A DNA stretch of 64,000 bases from Hymenopellis radicata (GCA_015501595.1 JADNRX010000099.1:93184-157183), one strand, 5' to 3'; counted from the stretch's first letter, positions 1 to 10,974 are shown. A program made the numbers and translations. The notes: generated from the letters alone by a model not told the origin.

Positions 1-587
1 TCAATGAATGCCTTCAAGCGCTCCGGATCCGAAGTAAACCACCCCAAGCGCAACCGCGTCAACACACGGTCCATCGCAAGACAGCGCCAGCTTCTGCCCA
101 TCCCGTTACTCGCAGCCTCTTTATAAGCAGCATCAAGGAAGGTCGTGCAGACATGCGAGGCATGGACTATGCCCGTCGCAGCCGCGTCCCAATCACCAGA
201 TATCAGCGCGCGCCTGGCGCTCTCCCAATAGCAATGCGCGTAATACATCAGCGGTATGCGATACGCCTGCGGAATTACAGTCGATACTCCGTGTGCATAG
301 AAGACATGCGTGAACCATGCGCGTTTCTTGGAAGACCCAGGGATAGCGAAGACGTGCGTGATAAGCTCCTGCATGATTTGTGATTTAGACCAGGACGAAA
401 TGTCCGCCGTCGGGAGTTCTGCGGAGTCATTAGCCGATTGGAATAATGGCGGTGGTGAAGGGGATGGAAGTTTGATGATGATGGGCGAGTGCTCCCTCTT
501 CAGCGGTTGGTTCCGGGTGGCTTCGGCAAAGTCGCGATGCTTTGAAAGGCGGAGATGATGACTCGGTCGGTGCGTCGGAGAGTGCAT
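1..587 (-). CDS. unrecognised protein, 5' part, runs off left edge
   Basis: A minus-strand frame opens at an ATG at 587 and stays open for 195 codons to the edge of the window, so its stop codon lies outside. It is easy to overlook because it has no terminator here. The first 40 residues are rich in His, Arg and Pro. The remainder is well-formed protein sequence, rich in aromatic residues and alanine, with segments such as SSWSKSQIMQELITHVFAI and MYYAHCYWESARRALISGDW that suggest a helical, possibly repeat-like fold. I do not recognise the family. No intron is needed to keep the frame open. A long uninterrupted frame with good amino-acid composition argues for a real gene, but the function is unknown. 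Confidence 0.6.
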   Translation of the reverse strand, partial: MHSPTHRPSHHLRLSKHRDFAEATRNQPLKREHSPIIIKLPSPSPPPLFQSANDSAELPTADISSWSKSQIMQELITHVFAIPGSSKKRAWFTHVFYAHGVSTVIPQAYRIPLMYYAHCYWESARRALISGDWDAAATGIVHASHVCTTFLDAAYKEAASNGMGRSWRCLAMDRVLTRLRLGWFTSDPERLKAFI

Positions 588-2441
588 GATGGGGTTCCAA
601 TAAGGATATTGAATAATTTACAGACTTCTGAAATGTTTTATGAGCCTGAGACGTCATCATTCGCAGTGATACGTCCTCAGCACATACAGTTAAAATGGAC
701 ACGGTCCTTTAAGTTTCCTTTACTGTCGTGAAAAGACGAAGAGAATGTTCATAAGTGCAGCAGTGGGTATGGCGCAGAAGCTGTGTTCGCGACGTGTCAA
801 ATTGGTGTGAAATTTTGGTAAAAATTTCCGAAACGCACCACGACGAGGACGGCCTGGACAAGATGAAGAGCTTAGTCGTAATTGAAGTTGATAAAGCAAA
901 AGGTGAAGGCCGTGTCGATATCAACGTGAAGGGTGGTGAGGGTCAGGAGGAAAAGGCGGATTACCGGATTTGGACACGCGGTCCCTTTCAATGAACTTCA
1001 TCCCATGGACAACCCCACCACAGCTTCCAGCTTCTCATTCTTGCTGTCGATATAGTATCATGAATGACACTTGAATACTAGTGCGAATTGGGTAGCTCTC
1101 TCTGCGGTAAAGCTAAATGCGGTACCCCTGTAAATTTATACGGCTGTGCTCGTTCTTCGATAGACCATACGACACAGAAACAAGTCCAGGGCAGAAGGGC
1201 AAGAAATCAGCCAGTTTACCGTACAAGTGTCAGGGAGAATAGTCCAATTTGACTTCATGCTTGGCCCGTACAGAGTGTTACGCCACAGAGCGGTGTTAGA
1301 CTAGGACTACTTGAGGTAGGCAAGAGAAGCACACGGGGACGAAACGAGATGTATGCGGTATAAGCACGGTCTGAATGGTATTGTACTGTTGTAGGTCTAC
1401 CATAATCGAGCCCGAACAATTGGCACAACTCTCAGGTCTGACGGCTTCCCATAGCCTTCGAGGATAATGGATGCAATACGAGGAGCGAATAGTGTGGAGA
1501 AACAGTTTCAATTAGCGACTTACCTATTCATCGACATTGGGCTGTCCTTCTGTCGAGGCTGGAGCCTTCGCAGTCTGATCCGACATCGTCATGTAGAGAA
1601 AGGCCAGACGTCACTAGCCATGCGTTGTAGAGCGGACTACCAGAGACGACAGACTACTGTTCGGCGCGCCTATTGTGTGCTGCAGGGACAGGCCGTGCCA
1701 TATGCTCGCTGTGAAAGCAAAGCTGTATCGAAAAGTTAGTATCATCACGTAGGAGCGTGCACTGCTGCCAGCTTTTCATTCAATAAACGCCCGACAGGCC
1801 TTGCCACGGCTCACAGCATCTTCAGGGCAACAGTCGATGCTTACCGCTAAATGAAGAGAGGAGAAAGTATCTCGACCTGATAGAAATCGATTCAATAGGA
1901 GAACGGCTATGTACATAGCCTCGGCGAGATACAAGAATCTGCATGAGTACCAACGGCGTAGACTACAACTCTGAGTCCTGTTTTCGGTGGTCAATCACAG
2001 GCCTGAGTGTCGCTTGGGCTTGAGCCTGAGAAGCTGTGAATCTGTACCAAAGCAGATAAATGGTAGAGTCTTCCACGATCACAGGCTCGATTCCGTACTT
2101 GACGTGTAGCGCGACTGCGTGAGGATAATGGAGAAGCGCAGTAGCATTGTCAGTGTTATGAAGGTGAAGAGCAAGCGGTAGAAGGATGACGTCACGCGAT
2201 GTTCATAGCACGTGCTGAGAGTTTTAAGCACCGCCCTGGCACGAACTTCTGTGTGTTCAATATTTAAGAAACCATCGCTCTGACACTTCTGCGATGGGCG
2301 TTCCTTGGGCGTTTCTCAGAGCAGTCAGAATCCTCTGGCGCAACTTTGGGCTCGGTCCCGTGATCCGTGATCCCGTGATCGCGATCATCACATCACGTTC
2401 TTTTGACAAATTGGTATTAGTGCTCCTTGACTCTTGCGACC
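588..2441. other. gene-free stretch
   Basis: Only short, overlapping, low-quality frames are present, none with a recognisable motif or a splice pattern that joins them. A frame at 755-994 on the plus strand ends in a charged segment but nothing supports it. I see no repeat or RNA gene. Confidence 0.5.
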
Positions 2442-3601
2442 ATGACTGAAACAAAGACCGCGTCAAAGCGACCCAAAAGACGCGAAAGACTCCGGCTACT
2501 GAACCTTACAACTCCGTTGAGATTGAGGACGAGTCGGACTACGATCAGGACCAGCCACCTGCTAAACGCATCAAGACGGGTGCGGTCAAAGGGCCGACAA
2601 AGCGAAAGGGGAAGGGAAAACAGACTGGAGCGTTCCAGCAACTACCAGTCGAGCTCATCCTGGAGGTGCGTAATGAAAGGTGGATTCGTGTAGAGCTCTT
2701 CCTCAGTACCCATCTGCGCAGATCATATCGTACCTACCACCGAAGAACTTGGTGGCGCTTATGTTTCTCTCCCGCGGATTCTATGACATGCTTTCAAACG
2801 ACTCGCCGGCATCTCTCAAGATGTGGAAGAACTCTCGCATGAACGAAATTGTGGCAGTACCCGCTCCGCCCCATGAACTTACGGAGTTACAGTGGGCCAG
2901 ATTTCTCTACGAGACCCATTGTCAGGTTCGTCGGTAAATGTTTCAATGTGTACGTTACTCATCTGCCGCTTTGCAGTGTTGTGGATCGACACGGGCGAAA
3001 CTGACTCACCTGTTCTCTCTTCGGAAACGTGTTTGTTCAAAGTGTATGTCCGCCAAGTACGTTGAATATCCCGTCAATGCGCTCTGCCCTGACTGTGTGT
3101 AAAGTTTGATGCGGGGGTCTGACCGCCCAAATGCACTCCTCAAGAAATACCCTTTCGCAAGTGTCAACGCACTTGCCTTAGTTTTGCCTTCGGGTATGTC
3201 TATCTTCACTGTCGCTTGAAATCGTTATTCAACAAACTTAATGTCCTTCAGATAAAGACATCAGTGGAAATGTTCTTCTTCAAGAGGGTTATGTACATAG
3301 TCATTACCACTGGGAGTCCCACATCCCGGTTATGCTCAGGCGCTTAGGCGAGGAATATCCTGATGTATATTTTGGCGAGGTTCATCCCTCGGAGTCGGAC
3401 TCTTACCAGACATTCTACAACGAGGAAAGCGATCGCATTCAAACTGCACTAGCGGTGAGTCGAAGTTGTTTTTGCTCCTTGGGCGTCAACCAATACTTGC
3501 TTGCTAGCACGCCAAGACGTGCTGTATTTGGGAGAAAAAAATGGCTGCGACATCGGAACTTCGACGACCGGCTCGATGATGAAGAAATCAAAATACATTG
3601 A
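2442..3601 (+). pseudogene. F-box protein, broken
   Basis: Exon 1 (2442-2665) ends in LPVELILE and, after a 56-bp intron (2666-2721), continues as IISYLPPKNLVALMFLSRGF, a typical F-box of the kind that docks substrates to SCF ubiquitin ligases through Skp1. An intron at 2926-2976 leads to a Cys-rich segment (CCGSTRAKL, then two CxxC-type pairs) seen in Agaricomycete F-box proteins. The gene is damaged. The ATG at 2442 starts a Lys/Arg-rich N terminus that lies in a different frame from the F-box. An in-frame TAA at 3100-3102 interrupts the Cys-rich exon, although the same frame continues sensibly to an intron at about 3194. The last exon loses its frame near 3540. Identification as an F-box gene is firm; the exact mutational history is inferred. 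Confidence 0.75.
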
Positions 3602-4568
3602 AGGAGCCTTGTGGTAGCCCGCATGTCATTTAGATTTGAAACAGTATTTCTCGCTCGACTTTGTAACCTGTAGATGTCTCGAAACTGTTTGGGAGTCACC
3701 ATCACGTTTGTATTGTGGTACTCATATCCACTTCCTATTAGCAGGTTGCACGATGTGGGCATTCTGGATGTCGATCTGACTAAGTACGCGCGGCTATACT
3801 TAGCGTTGCCAAGAACCTACCCAGTGGGTAGGTTCTTCGCTGCACGAAGGTGCGTCTCATACCGTGCTCGATGTCCTTACCGTTTTAAACTTCATCGCGC
3901 CCTTGGAGCCGGTGTGCAGTCGCCGCGACGACAGTACGCCTTGAACGGTATCGCCTTCGTAAGTCATACAATCCGGACATCGGCTTCGAAACTTTCTGAA
4001 ACGCTGTTACAAGCACAGATAGCGCCTATTTATTCATGTCCGAACGGAATCCTGTACGAGAGACATGTGGCTCAGAACTTCGTCGGCCATTGTTCGTGTC
4101 GCAATTACTATGGACTGATCTAGAAGGATAAGTTGATTGATGCCGTTCTCCCACACCGATGAAGATCTGCTTGCATCGTTTGCTCAAAGTTTGATGGTGA
4201 ACAAGGCAGTACATATGTGATGGTAGTTGGGAAAGGGCTGTTCTAACTGCTTACACGGTATGCCGCCTCTGTTTATCTTAATCCGTGCTGATTCAAAAAC
4301 AGTTCCTGTTACCGATTGGATCGCGAATCTAACAGCGGAGAGAGGTTGTACAACTTCTTCGACCCGTACCATCATCTGTGATGGTCAAGGTCTGAATATG
4401 CCAGTTAACTGAGAATAGGAATGTGCTAGCGATGACCCTCATACGTACACGCCACACTACTTTGGTCTTGCGGAATGGTCCCGACTCCCGCTCAGGTTAC
4501 CAGCTACCGAGATGTCTACGCGACTTCGCTCTATTAAGAAGTCTACAATAACAAGTTTCGCTTCAGCT
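3602..4568. other. gene-free stretch
   Basis: A 149-codon plus frame (3674-4123) is the longest here, but its composition is poor and no domain or intron pattern supports it. I see no other signal. Confidence 0.45.
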
Positions 4569-6411
4569 CTAATTACAGTTATACATCGCCGCCGAATCGA
4601 AAGCACAGAAGCCGCTGGTAGTTACCGTCATGCTCGGAAACGGTACTTTCCACATCACACAGAGACCGCCTTTCGGGTACTCGTGAAGAGGTGTGTCATC
4701 AAACTGACACACTTGAACTGGCCAGTGTTCCACTGTGAAATCGATCGTAAGTCCTACTTCCCGGAGCTCTAGCTCAGGATGGCGCTTCACGAAGCCTGCT
4801 CGGCTTTCCGCTATAGCAGCCTTTCGAGGACTGCTGAAGACCTCATATCGGATGAGATGCTCGATTATGGCGACTCGATAACCGCTCTTGGAGAACGCGC
4901 TGGAGGGCTCAACTGAGGATGTGCCGGTTAGCCGTTGCGAGAGGATGCCAAGGTTGGGCTTACATCGATAACATTTGGATTCGTCTTGACACCTGCTCCG
5001 ATGCGAGGGCCAGTCCGCTTTCTGACAGACGCGGGAGCAATAGAAATGATCCACGCAATTGCTGCACGAGTAAGAGCAAGAAGTCCTCCGACACTGTATC
5101 AAGGTCGAGCTGTAAGTGAAACCCCTTCAAGAATTCAGAAAGACACTACCTCAGAAAACGAGCACAGGCGGAACTGTCGGACATCGAGGTGCGACATGCA
5201 AGTGGACATGCTTCTCATTCTTGCAAGAAGTAGTACATAAGCGTCACGAGCTTCCTCTGGGATGAGTTTGCGGATCGATGGACGTCGCTTTTAGAATCTG
5301 GTCTACGCGTCGAAAGATATTCGGGTCGATACACTTCATAGAGAGCGTCGTGAACACTTTGAACATACACATCGAGAGGCCATAGGTAACCGAATTAGGC
5401 GGTAGCAGCAAGCTTTCGAACGCTCCACGAGTGAACGGTAGGTTCCTATCCGATTCGGTAAGTCCCAGATTGAGATAGGTCGCACAAACATGAGGTATGT
5501 CCTCAGAGCCAGGAGGAGGTCGACGAGCTAGGGAGCACAGGAGTTTGAGAACAGTGGTCATAGTGCCGTGGTGAAATAGCACCACACGAAATGAGGCCGG
5601 CGCTGAAGCCGTGATCACCAAGAACTGGAGTGTCGCCACAATTGTCGTCACATCCTTCTGATGAGCAGCGCGAAGGATAGACTTGACTCGATGAGCGCAT
5701 GATACGGCAATGTCGTCGGGAATAGATTGGAGAACGGAGGCGTATTGTTCGCTCGAGCACCCAGCCTTCTTCTCCATGTGCATTGGCGTCGCGAGACATC
5801 GGTTCATGCTACGGTGTGCCCCGCTATAGCACTCGACGGTAGAAAAGATTTTGATCCATGACTTCAGCATCGAGTTGAGCACGAGATCAGACATAAGTGT
5901 CTTGTAGAACCCTCCTTTTGAATCAACGACGGGGTTGGTCATGTCGGCAATGATTACAGAGAGTGGCTCGAGGATAGCGGGGATGTATTCAGGAAGCGTA
6001 AGGTCGTTGAGATTCGATGAGAACTCTGAGAAGAGTTTGGCAGCGTAATCCACGAGGACAGGCCATAGATCGGATACACGACGACGGATGACCCGCCCGC
6101 CCTCACGACTAAGATACATGTAATCCTTTACCCCTCGAAGACACGCTGCTTGAACGTCGAGCTCGGCAGGTTCGAGGGAAAGAAGTAGCACATCTGGCGA
6201 GGCTGCACGGCGAAGCCAGAACGAGACGATCTCAGAAAGGTGCGGAAAGTAATCTGTATATCGAATTATAATCGCCGTCATGCGAGGTGTAGCCTCAAGC
6301 GCTTCCGAATGAGACGACAACGCAGTTCTCTGTAAGCCAATAAGCATATATACCCGTGAGATGATAGACACGTACCTTGAGCGCTACGATGTCAAAAGAT
6401 CCCGTCTTCAT
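4569..6411 (-). pseudogene. MYND zinc-finger protein, frameshifted
   Basis: Exon 1 (6411-6376, MKTGSFDIVALK) is joined across a 46-bp intron to a long exon of helical sequence (6329 to about 5246). Near 5255-5275 the frame must slip by one base to continue as PEEARDAYVLLLARMRS, as expected of the family; as it stands the frame stops at 5246. After a short intron (acceptor CTTACAG near 5113) comes a MYND finger, CSNCVDHFYCSRVCQKADW then SHRSRC, which has the CxxC, YCxxxC, W and HxxxC ligands. About 140 residues follow before the stop at 4569. MYND fingers bind proline-rich peptides. In mushrooms this family carries a long N-terminal helical region of unknown function. One frameshift makes it a recent pseudogene, unless the base is a sequencing error. 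Confidence 0.7.
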
Positions 6412-6792
6412 TAGTGGCTTTGGTTCTTGATGGAGGTTAGAAAGGGATTTAAGGCAAGAGTGGCTCTAAAGTGGTCAATGGTGCGCTTAATATATCCTGT
6501 CGTGACCTGCACTGCACTTTGTCATGTTATAACAATAAGACAATAAATACCTTTGTTCCTATTGTGATTCCGATGGTTCGAGGGCATTATCTCCGACATG
6601 TCGCTGAGGACTCCGCAATGAAACAAACCGAAAATGAGAATCATTTGGATAGTTCGCTTTGCCCTCCGACCAAGGTTCCTGTAAAATGGTAGTTATGGGC
6701 GAAGAGGAAAGGCTTCCGGGATGTCGGCCCGACTTCCGCATACCATCTCACCGCTTACAAGGCCTGATACTTCCATTTGCACGCCAGCTGAG
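6412..6792. other. gene-free stretch left of LTR element
   Basis: Contains the upstream region of the MYND gene and unsupported short frames. It ends with CTGAG (6788-6792), the left copy of the target-site duplication. Confidence 0.5.
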
Positions 6793-6945
6793 TGTAAAAG
6801 GCCTTGCATGTTCACACAGAGAGAACCAGAACCACATAGATTCGGAGGTTATTGTATGAACATGAAGGTAAAAGACTAAGGAGCCTACAGCTCCTAAACA
6901 TACTATATATACTCAGTGGCTATGTAAGGGGCCGAATACCTTACA
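6793..6945 (-). repeat. LTR (3' LTR in element orientation)
   Basis: 153 bp, TGTAAAAGGCC...ATACCTTACA, near identical to 9758-9910. It contains an AT-rich block ACTATATATACTC that may hold the TATA element. Confidence 0.88.
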
Positions 6946-7257
6946 CACCCCCTCCTAGATTCCTTGAGGGAATCTACAGAAGAAAATTAGTGTAATCAAG
7001 CAAGTAAGTCTAAACAATGGGCGCGGTACAGCACCATTACGTAGTACACGTGACGGCGGTTCCTTCCTGCCACCATTGTCCACAGCCATTGACGATAACA
7101 AGGTCACTCATCGGGGTCGCGTGGTCCTGGAACACGTTCAAGTACAGAAACCCGTTTGGACCATCCACCACCTCAGAGCATTACTCTCAGTCTACCATAT
7201 CACCGCCAGGCCACCCTTCCCACCACCACCACTGTTTTGTCCCGCGACCACCGTTGT

Positions 7258-7640
7258 GACGGAGTTTCTTGGACTGCAGGACGTATGGAAAGGTTTTTTA
7301 GACTGGGACCGTTTGGACGGAGTGTCTTGGACTGCCATGGAAAGGTTTCTTAGACTGGGGCCGTTTTGGACGGAGTTTCTTGGACTGCGGGACGTATGGA
7401 AAGGTTTTTTTAGACTGGGACCGTTTTGACGGAGTTTCTTTGACTGCGAGACGTATGGAAAGGTTTCTTAGACTGGGACCGTTTTGACGGAGTTTCTTGG
7501 ACTGCCATGGAAAGGTTTCTTAGACTGGGGCCGTTTTGACGGAGACTGTTGCTTGGGGTGTTTCGTTGACTGGGACCGTTTTTGACGGAGACGGGTTTTC
7601 ACTGGTGTTTCTTTGACTGGGACCGTGTTGACGGAGACTG
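7258..7640. repeat. minisatellite inside the LTR element
   Basis: About seven imperfect units of 45-60 bp, each starting GACGGAGTTTCTTGGACTG or a variant, with internal GGAAAGGTTTCTTAGACTGG and ending GGGACCGTTTT. Longer units carry an extra ACGTATG block. Later units (from about 7546) are degenerate. The antisense translation gives Lys/Pro/Ser-rich repeats, probably fortuitous. Confidence 0.8.
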
Positions 7641-8052
7641 TTTTTTGGTTGGGACTACACGGTTCTGTGACGGGGGCCTCGTGGCTGGGTGTCCGTGCGC
7701 TCTTGTCCATGGTTTGTGTCTGTGGTAGGTAGATAGGTAGTTTTGGTGTTCGTGCTCTTGGCCGTGCTCTTGTCTGTGGTTTGGTGTGCTTGGGTGTCCT
7801 GCTGTCTGTATGTCTGGTTCACTGGGTTCCAGGGTAGTTGCCGTGTATGGCGCAGTCGCTCGTCGCTGCGCAGTCTCTTCGTCGCTGTGTCTTGGGCAGC
7901 CCGCTGCTTCCGTTTGTTTCAGCCGCGGTTGGCGGGCGCGGTGCCTCTTGGCTCCGAATGGCTGGCGGGGGACCCGAGTCTCACTTGGGACACATACCGA
8001 GCTGCTGATTTTCGGTAAATCCTGTTGTGTTCTCCAAGCAAACGTTAACATT

Positions 8053-8415
8053 ATGCCCCCAAAGAGAGGTGATGATTGGCGCCTCCTTGCCCTGGACGAT
8101 TCATTGGAGTTCCTGACCAACGTCGATGACATGGTCTTCCAGCCGTCCCCGGCTGGGGCAGCATCACCAACGAAGTGGAAGCGAAAGGCGACGGAGCCTC
8201 CTGCCGACTCTGGCTCAGTTACACGGTCGACAAACCAGACTTCCCCCTCCCTGACAGCTGTCCACCCTGATGGTACCGTCTCGGAGCCATTCAAGTCCTT
8301 GATGGGCATCTTGACGGGTGATTCGACATCCCCAATCCTCTGGGATCTGTACTGTGCAGACCTTACTGGGATCGTCACAGACGATGTGGATGGGGTCAAC
8401 TGTCTGTCGCGTTGA
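8053..8415 (+). CDS. reverse-transcriptase-like fragment, antisense to element
   Basis: A 120-codon frame begins MPPKRGDDW at 8053. Its second half reads SEPFKSLMGILTGDSTSPILW then DLYCADL, which resembles the reverse transcriptase segment with the G-D/Q-x-xSPxLWxLY signature before the catalytic YADD-type box. The frame stops at 8415. In the next frame a sequence VEHIDGVSML follows where an LEHADDxxxL-type catalytic box would be expected, with the second Asp replaced by Gly. I infer a degenerate RT fragment on the opposite strand to the host retrotransposon, so probably acquired from another element. The first 60 residues (Pro/Ser-rich) have no known match to my eye. It is unlikely to be functional. 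Confidence 0.45.
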   Translation: MPPKRGDDWRLLALDDSLEFLTNVDDMVFQPSPAGAASPTKWKRKATEPPADSGSVTRSTNQTSPSLTAVHPDGTVSEPFKSLMGILTGDSTSPILWDLYCADLTGIVTDDVDGVNCLSR

Positions 8416-8818
8416 GCATATAGATGGGGTGTCGATGTTGTCAGCTTTGATAGAGGTTATATGGGATTTTGGGTCACGGACTAGCGGGGTGCATAGCAGA
8501 CATTTCCTGGCACGTCGAGAAGTTTCATATGTATAGTCCTTCACACAATATCAAACATATTCTACGCTGGAGATTGCGACTAAATTAGTACCTGCAACAC
8601 GACCTCTACTGCCCTACCTTGCTTCGTGATGGGGATGCACGAAGTGAGCTGTGCTGGGTTTCCGCTTTGTGTGAGGCTGCTCCTCTGTCGGGCAGTGCAC
8701 AGCACGGGTGGAGATTCGGCCTGGGCGCGTGGGAGATGGGCACCCACGTGGTCCGAAAGCCTGTCGTCTTATCCACAAGACGAGGGTTATCCACCACCAC
8801 CACCATGGTCTCGCGGTG

Positions 8819-9649
8819 TCAGTCGCGATCCGGTAACATTTCAATCTCATCAGGTTCGCAATGCATGGCAGACATAACATCCTCGTCGAACTGGCTACCA
8901 GTGCCGTCGTCGTACCTCGAGTAGCTGGCCTGATCTCCTTCTTCAACATCTTCCAGATTACTACCACTGCGGTATCTACCGGACGCGTTCGCTCCAGGAC
9001 AACTCGCACGAGAGCTCGCTTCTCGACCATTCTGCAAAGGTGGGAGGTTCTCGACCACTTTCTCGTGAGCACCATAGGCCCAATCAGGATGACGGTCAGA
9101 CACATGCTTCCGGGTATACGCCAGCCGTTCTTCGGTGGCGGCACCCTCAACTAATTCATCTAGAGGGTCGAGTATAACATCATACCCTTTGTCAATCATC
9201 TTGTCGACGTATTTCTTCGGTATGTTGTCCATAAATTTGTCCAACAACTCCCGGTCTGATGGCGGAATGGCCATAGAATCAGCAATCATCACCATCTCGT
9301 CACAGAATTCTTCGACGGTGTCCGACGCACGCCACCAAACCGGCGCTCGTAGTACACCAATCGCCCTTGGCTCGGTTACCGACCAACTATCAGTGGGGTT
9401 CGGCTCAGGGCGACTAGGTCGGGCACGGATGGGCGTAGACACAGAAATCGGCAACATTCTATTGGGCCGATTGACAGGTAACGGAACCTGGCTCCCGGTC
9501 GTTATCCTTGTTAGGAGATCTTCGAAACCAGTACGCCCCGCAGGGCGCTGGGCAGCAAATCGTCGGCTATCATCGTGGTGCGCATCATCGTGCGACTTTG
9601 GAGCATTCTGCGAGGCTGTCCGAGCGGGCTCGAGGACAGTAGTCGACAT
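8819..9649 (-). CDS. gag-like protein of the LTR element
   Basis: A 276-codon frame from the ATG at 9649 to a stop at 8819, just inside the right LTR and in the sense of the element. The N-terminal 100 residues are basic and Pro/Thr-rich. The middle part (VEEFCDEMVMIADSMAIPP..., then LLDKFMDNIPKKYVDKMIDK) matches the layout of fungal Ty3-type gag: a helical capsid-like segment in which a short helix pair containing 'IP.KY...' precedes an acidic helix. The tail is rich in Asp, Ser and Gly. There is no CCHC zinc knuckle, so either it was lost with the rest of the polyprotein or this lineage lacks it. Assignment rests on position, orientation and pattern, not on a catalytic motif. Confidence 0.55.
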   Translation of the reverse strand: MSTTVLEPARTASQNAPKSHDDAHHDDSRRFAAQRPAGRTGFEDLLTRITTGSQVPLPVNRPNRMLPISVSTPIRARPSRPEPNPTDSWSVTEPRAIGVLRAPVWWRASDTVEEFCDEMVMIADSMAIPPSDRELLDKFMDNIPKKYVDKMIDKGYDVILDPLDELVEGAATEERLAYTRKHVSDRHPDWAYGAHEKVVENLPPLQNGREASSRASCPGANASGRYRSGSNLEDVEEGDQASYSRYDDGTGSQFDEDVMSAMHCEPDEIEMLPDRD

Positions 9650-9757
9650 AATCAACGAGTAGGTAGCACGTTACGCCTCTAGGGGCAAACTGTACTGTTC
9701 GACGAATAGAACCGAGTTCACAATCCAACTTGGAATCTCGAGTAAGGTTCAAAAAAG

Positions 9758-9910
9758 TGTAAAAGGCCTTGCATGTTCACACAGAGAGAACCAGAACCAC
9801 ATAGATTCGGAGGTTATTGTATGAACATGAAGGTAAAAGACTAAGGAGCCTACAGCTCCTAAACATACTATATATACTCAGTGGCTATGTAAGGGGCCGA
9901 ATACCTTACA
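9758..9910 (-). repeat. LTR (5' LTR in element orientation)
   Basis: 153 bp, same ends and sequence as 6793-6945, followed directly by the right target-site copy CTGAG at 9911-9915. Confidence 0.88.
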
Positions 9911-10249
9911 CTGAGCTATAGCCATAAGTATGATTAAGATTGGCATAGAATAATTGTCCTATGCGAGAATGAATATAGACTTCGCCAAGTTCCAGCCCAC
10001 GCCTTGCCGAGTTCCGGCCCACGCCGCTAGAATTCCTCTTCTACATACTTATCGGTAACTGCTCGTAGGCCTCATAATGACGTGCCGCGGACAACTGTTT
10101 CCAGCCTGGAAGAGAGTCGTGACCGCGTGTACAAGTCTTTTCGGAAACACGCTTGTTGGCCGACATGACGCGACATGGGAGCAATCGTCTTCGCAACTGG
10201 ACGAGAAACTGTTAGACAGCGCGGCGATCTCGGCGAAAACAACGCACCA
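9911..10249. other. gene-free stretch right of LTR element
   Basis: Starts with the CTGAG target-site copy. It holds a short imperfect direct repeat 'GCCAAGTTCCAGCCCACGCC / GCCGAGTTCCGGCCCACGCC' at 9984-10023. No gene seen. Confidence 0.5.
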
Positions 10250-10890
10250 GTTTACGCGAGCCCCTCGTAAGTTGGCGCAGCAATGGCACGAAGCCTCACA
10301 ATCGTACATCAGCTCCTGGTCAATAACAGAGGCCGGCGTCGTGGGAAGTAAGCGTTGGATGAAATTTGCAGGACCGGTCAGCGGGCGCGCACGTCTGGGT
10401 TATGCGGATTAAGGCTTGCAGCAGTCAGAAACACGACGACTTGTTCAAACAAAACGCACCAATCAATAGCGATGTCAATCATAGCATCTTCGACCGTCTT
10501 CGGAGGGGAGTAATCGGCACTGCAGTTGAGCATATTCATATAGAGACGCGGTCATGACGTGCCCGCTGTCGTGTGGGTGGAGCGGCACCATCATGAAAAG
10601 AACTAGGAGGAAAAAGGTGTTATGTCGAGGGAAAGTCAACTGGTGCAACGACGTCGAGGACGGATCCAAAGGGCGCATTTCGCGTCCGCCTATCGTTAGC
10701 CTTCCAAGGCGCGTAACATCTGGGTGGGATGTTAGAAATGAAATGCCTGTCCGAAATAGAGCGCACTGACCTGTTTCCACTAGCAGTCCCGCCAGTCGGC
10801 GAAGAGCCTAGTCCGCTTTTGCCGAAGTCGCGAAGGTGTCGTGGAGGAGCGGGTAAGGACCGAAGTCGATTCAAATCAACAGACGCAAAT
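10250..10890 (+). repeat. dispersed repeat R1, copy 1
   Basis: About 600 bp that match the reverse strand of 33400-33990 with moderate divergence. Shared blocks include GCAGTCAGAAA near 10415, CGCTGTCGTGTG near 10565, and GGGCGCATTTCGC then TTAGCCTTCCAAGGCGC at 10670-10710. The right end codes IERTDLFPLAVPP in one frame, and copy 2 codes IERTNLFPLSVPP, so the ancestral sequence was probably protein-coding. Stops and frame slips break it here. The source family is not recognised. It ends about 85 bp before kinase-like gene K1. Confidence 0.65.
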
Positions 10891-10974
10891 AAAGTTGGAC
10901 CAGCACCACGTGATGCAATGTTGATATTAACGAGTAACGCCTGGGAGGCTATCTGCCCCCCCCCAACTTCCAAC

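Larger units (their letters stand above)
6793..9910 (-). mobile_element. complete LTR retrotransposon, non-autonomous
   Basis: Two near-identical 153-bp LTRs (6793-6945 and 9758-9910) begin TGTAA and end TTACA, and the element is flanked on both sides by the 5-bp direct repeat CTGAG (6788-6792 and 9911-9915). This is textbook evidence for integrase-mediated insertion. Orientation is minus: a purine run AGGAGGGGGTG (complement of 6946-6956) abuts the left LTR as a polypurine tract, and the gag-like frame reads right to left from just inside the right LTR. The 2.8-kb interior has a gag-like frame, an antisense reverse-transcriptase-like fragment and a minisatellite, but no protease, integrase or complete polymerase. 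It would therefore depend on another element for mobility. No clear tRNA primer-binding site directly follows the right LTR. The near-identity of the LTRs indicates a recent insertion. Confidence 0.88.

Noticed and set aside
3674..4123. 149-codon plus-strand frame
   Set aside because: No motif, no splice partners and an Arg/Tyr/Cys-heavy composition typical of chance frames.
7599..8399. 266-codon minus-strand frame inside the LTR element
   Set aside because: It is antisense to the RT-like frame and its last third is the translated minisatellite (Ser/Lys/Pro repeats), so it is probably fortuitous.
8614..9150. 178-codon minus frame overlapping gag
   Set aside because: Shadow of the gag-like frame in another register, with Trp/Arg-rich composition.
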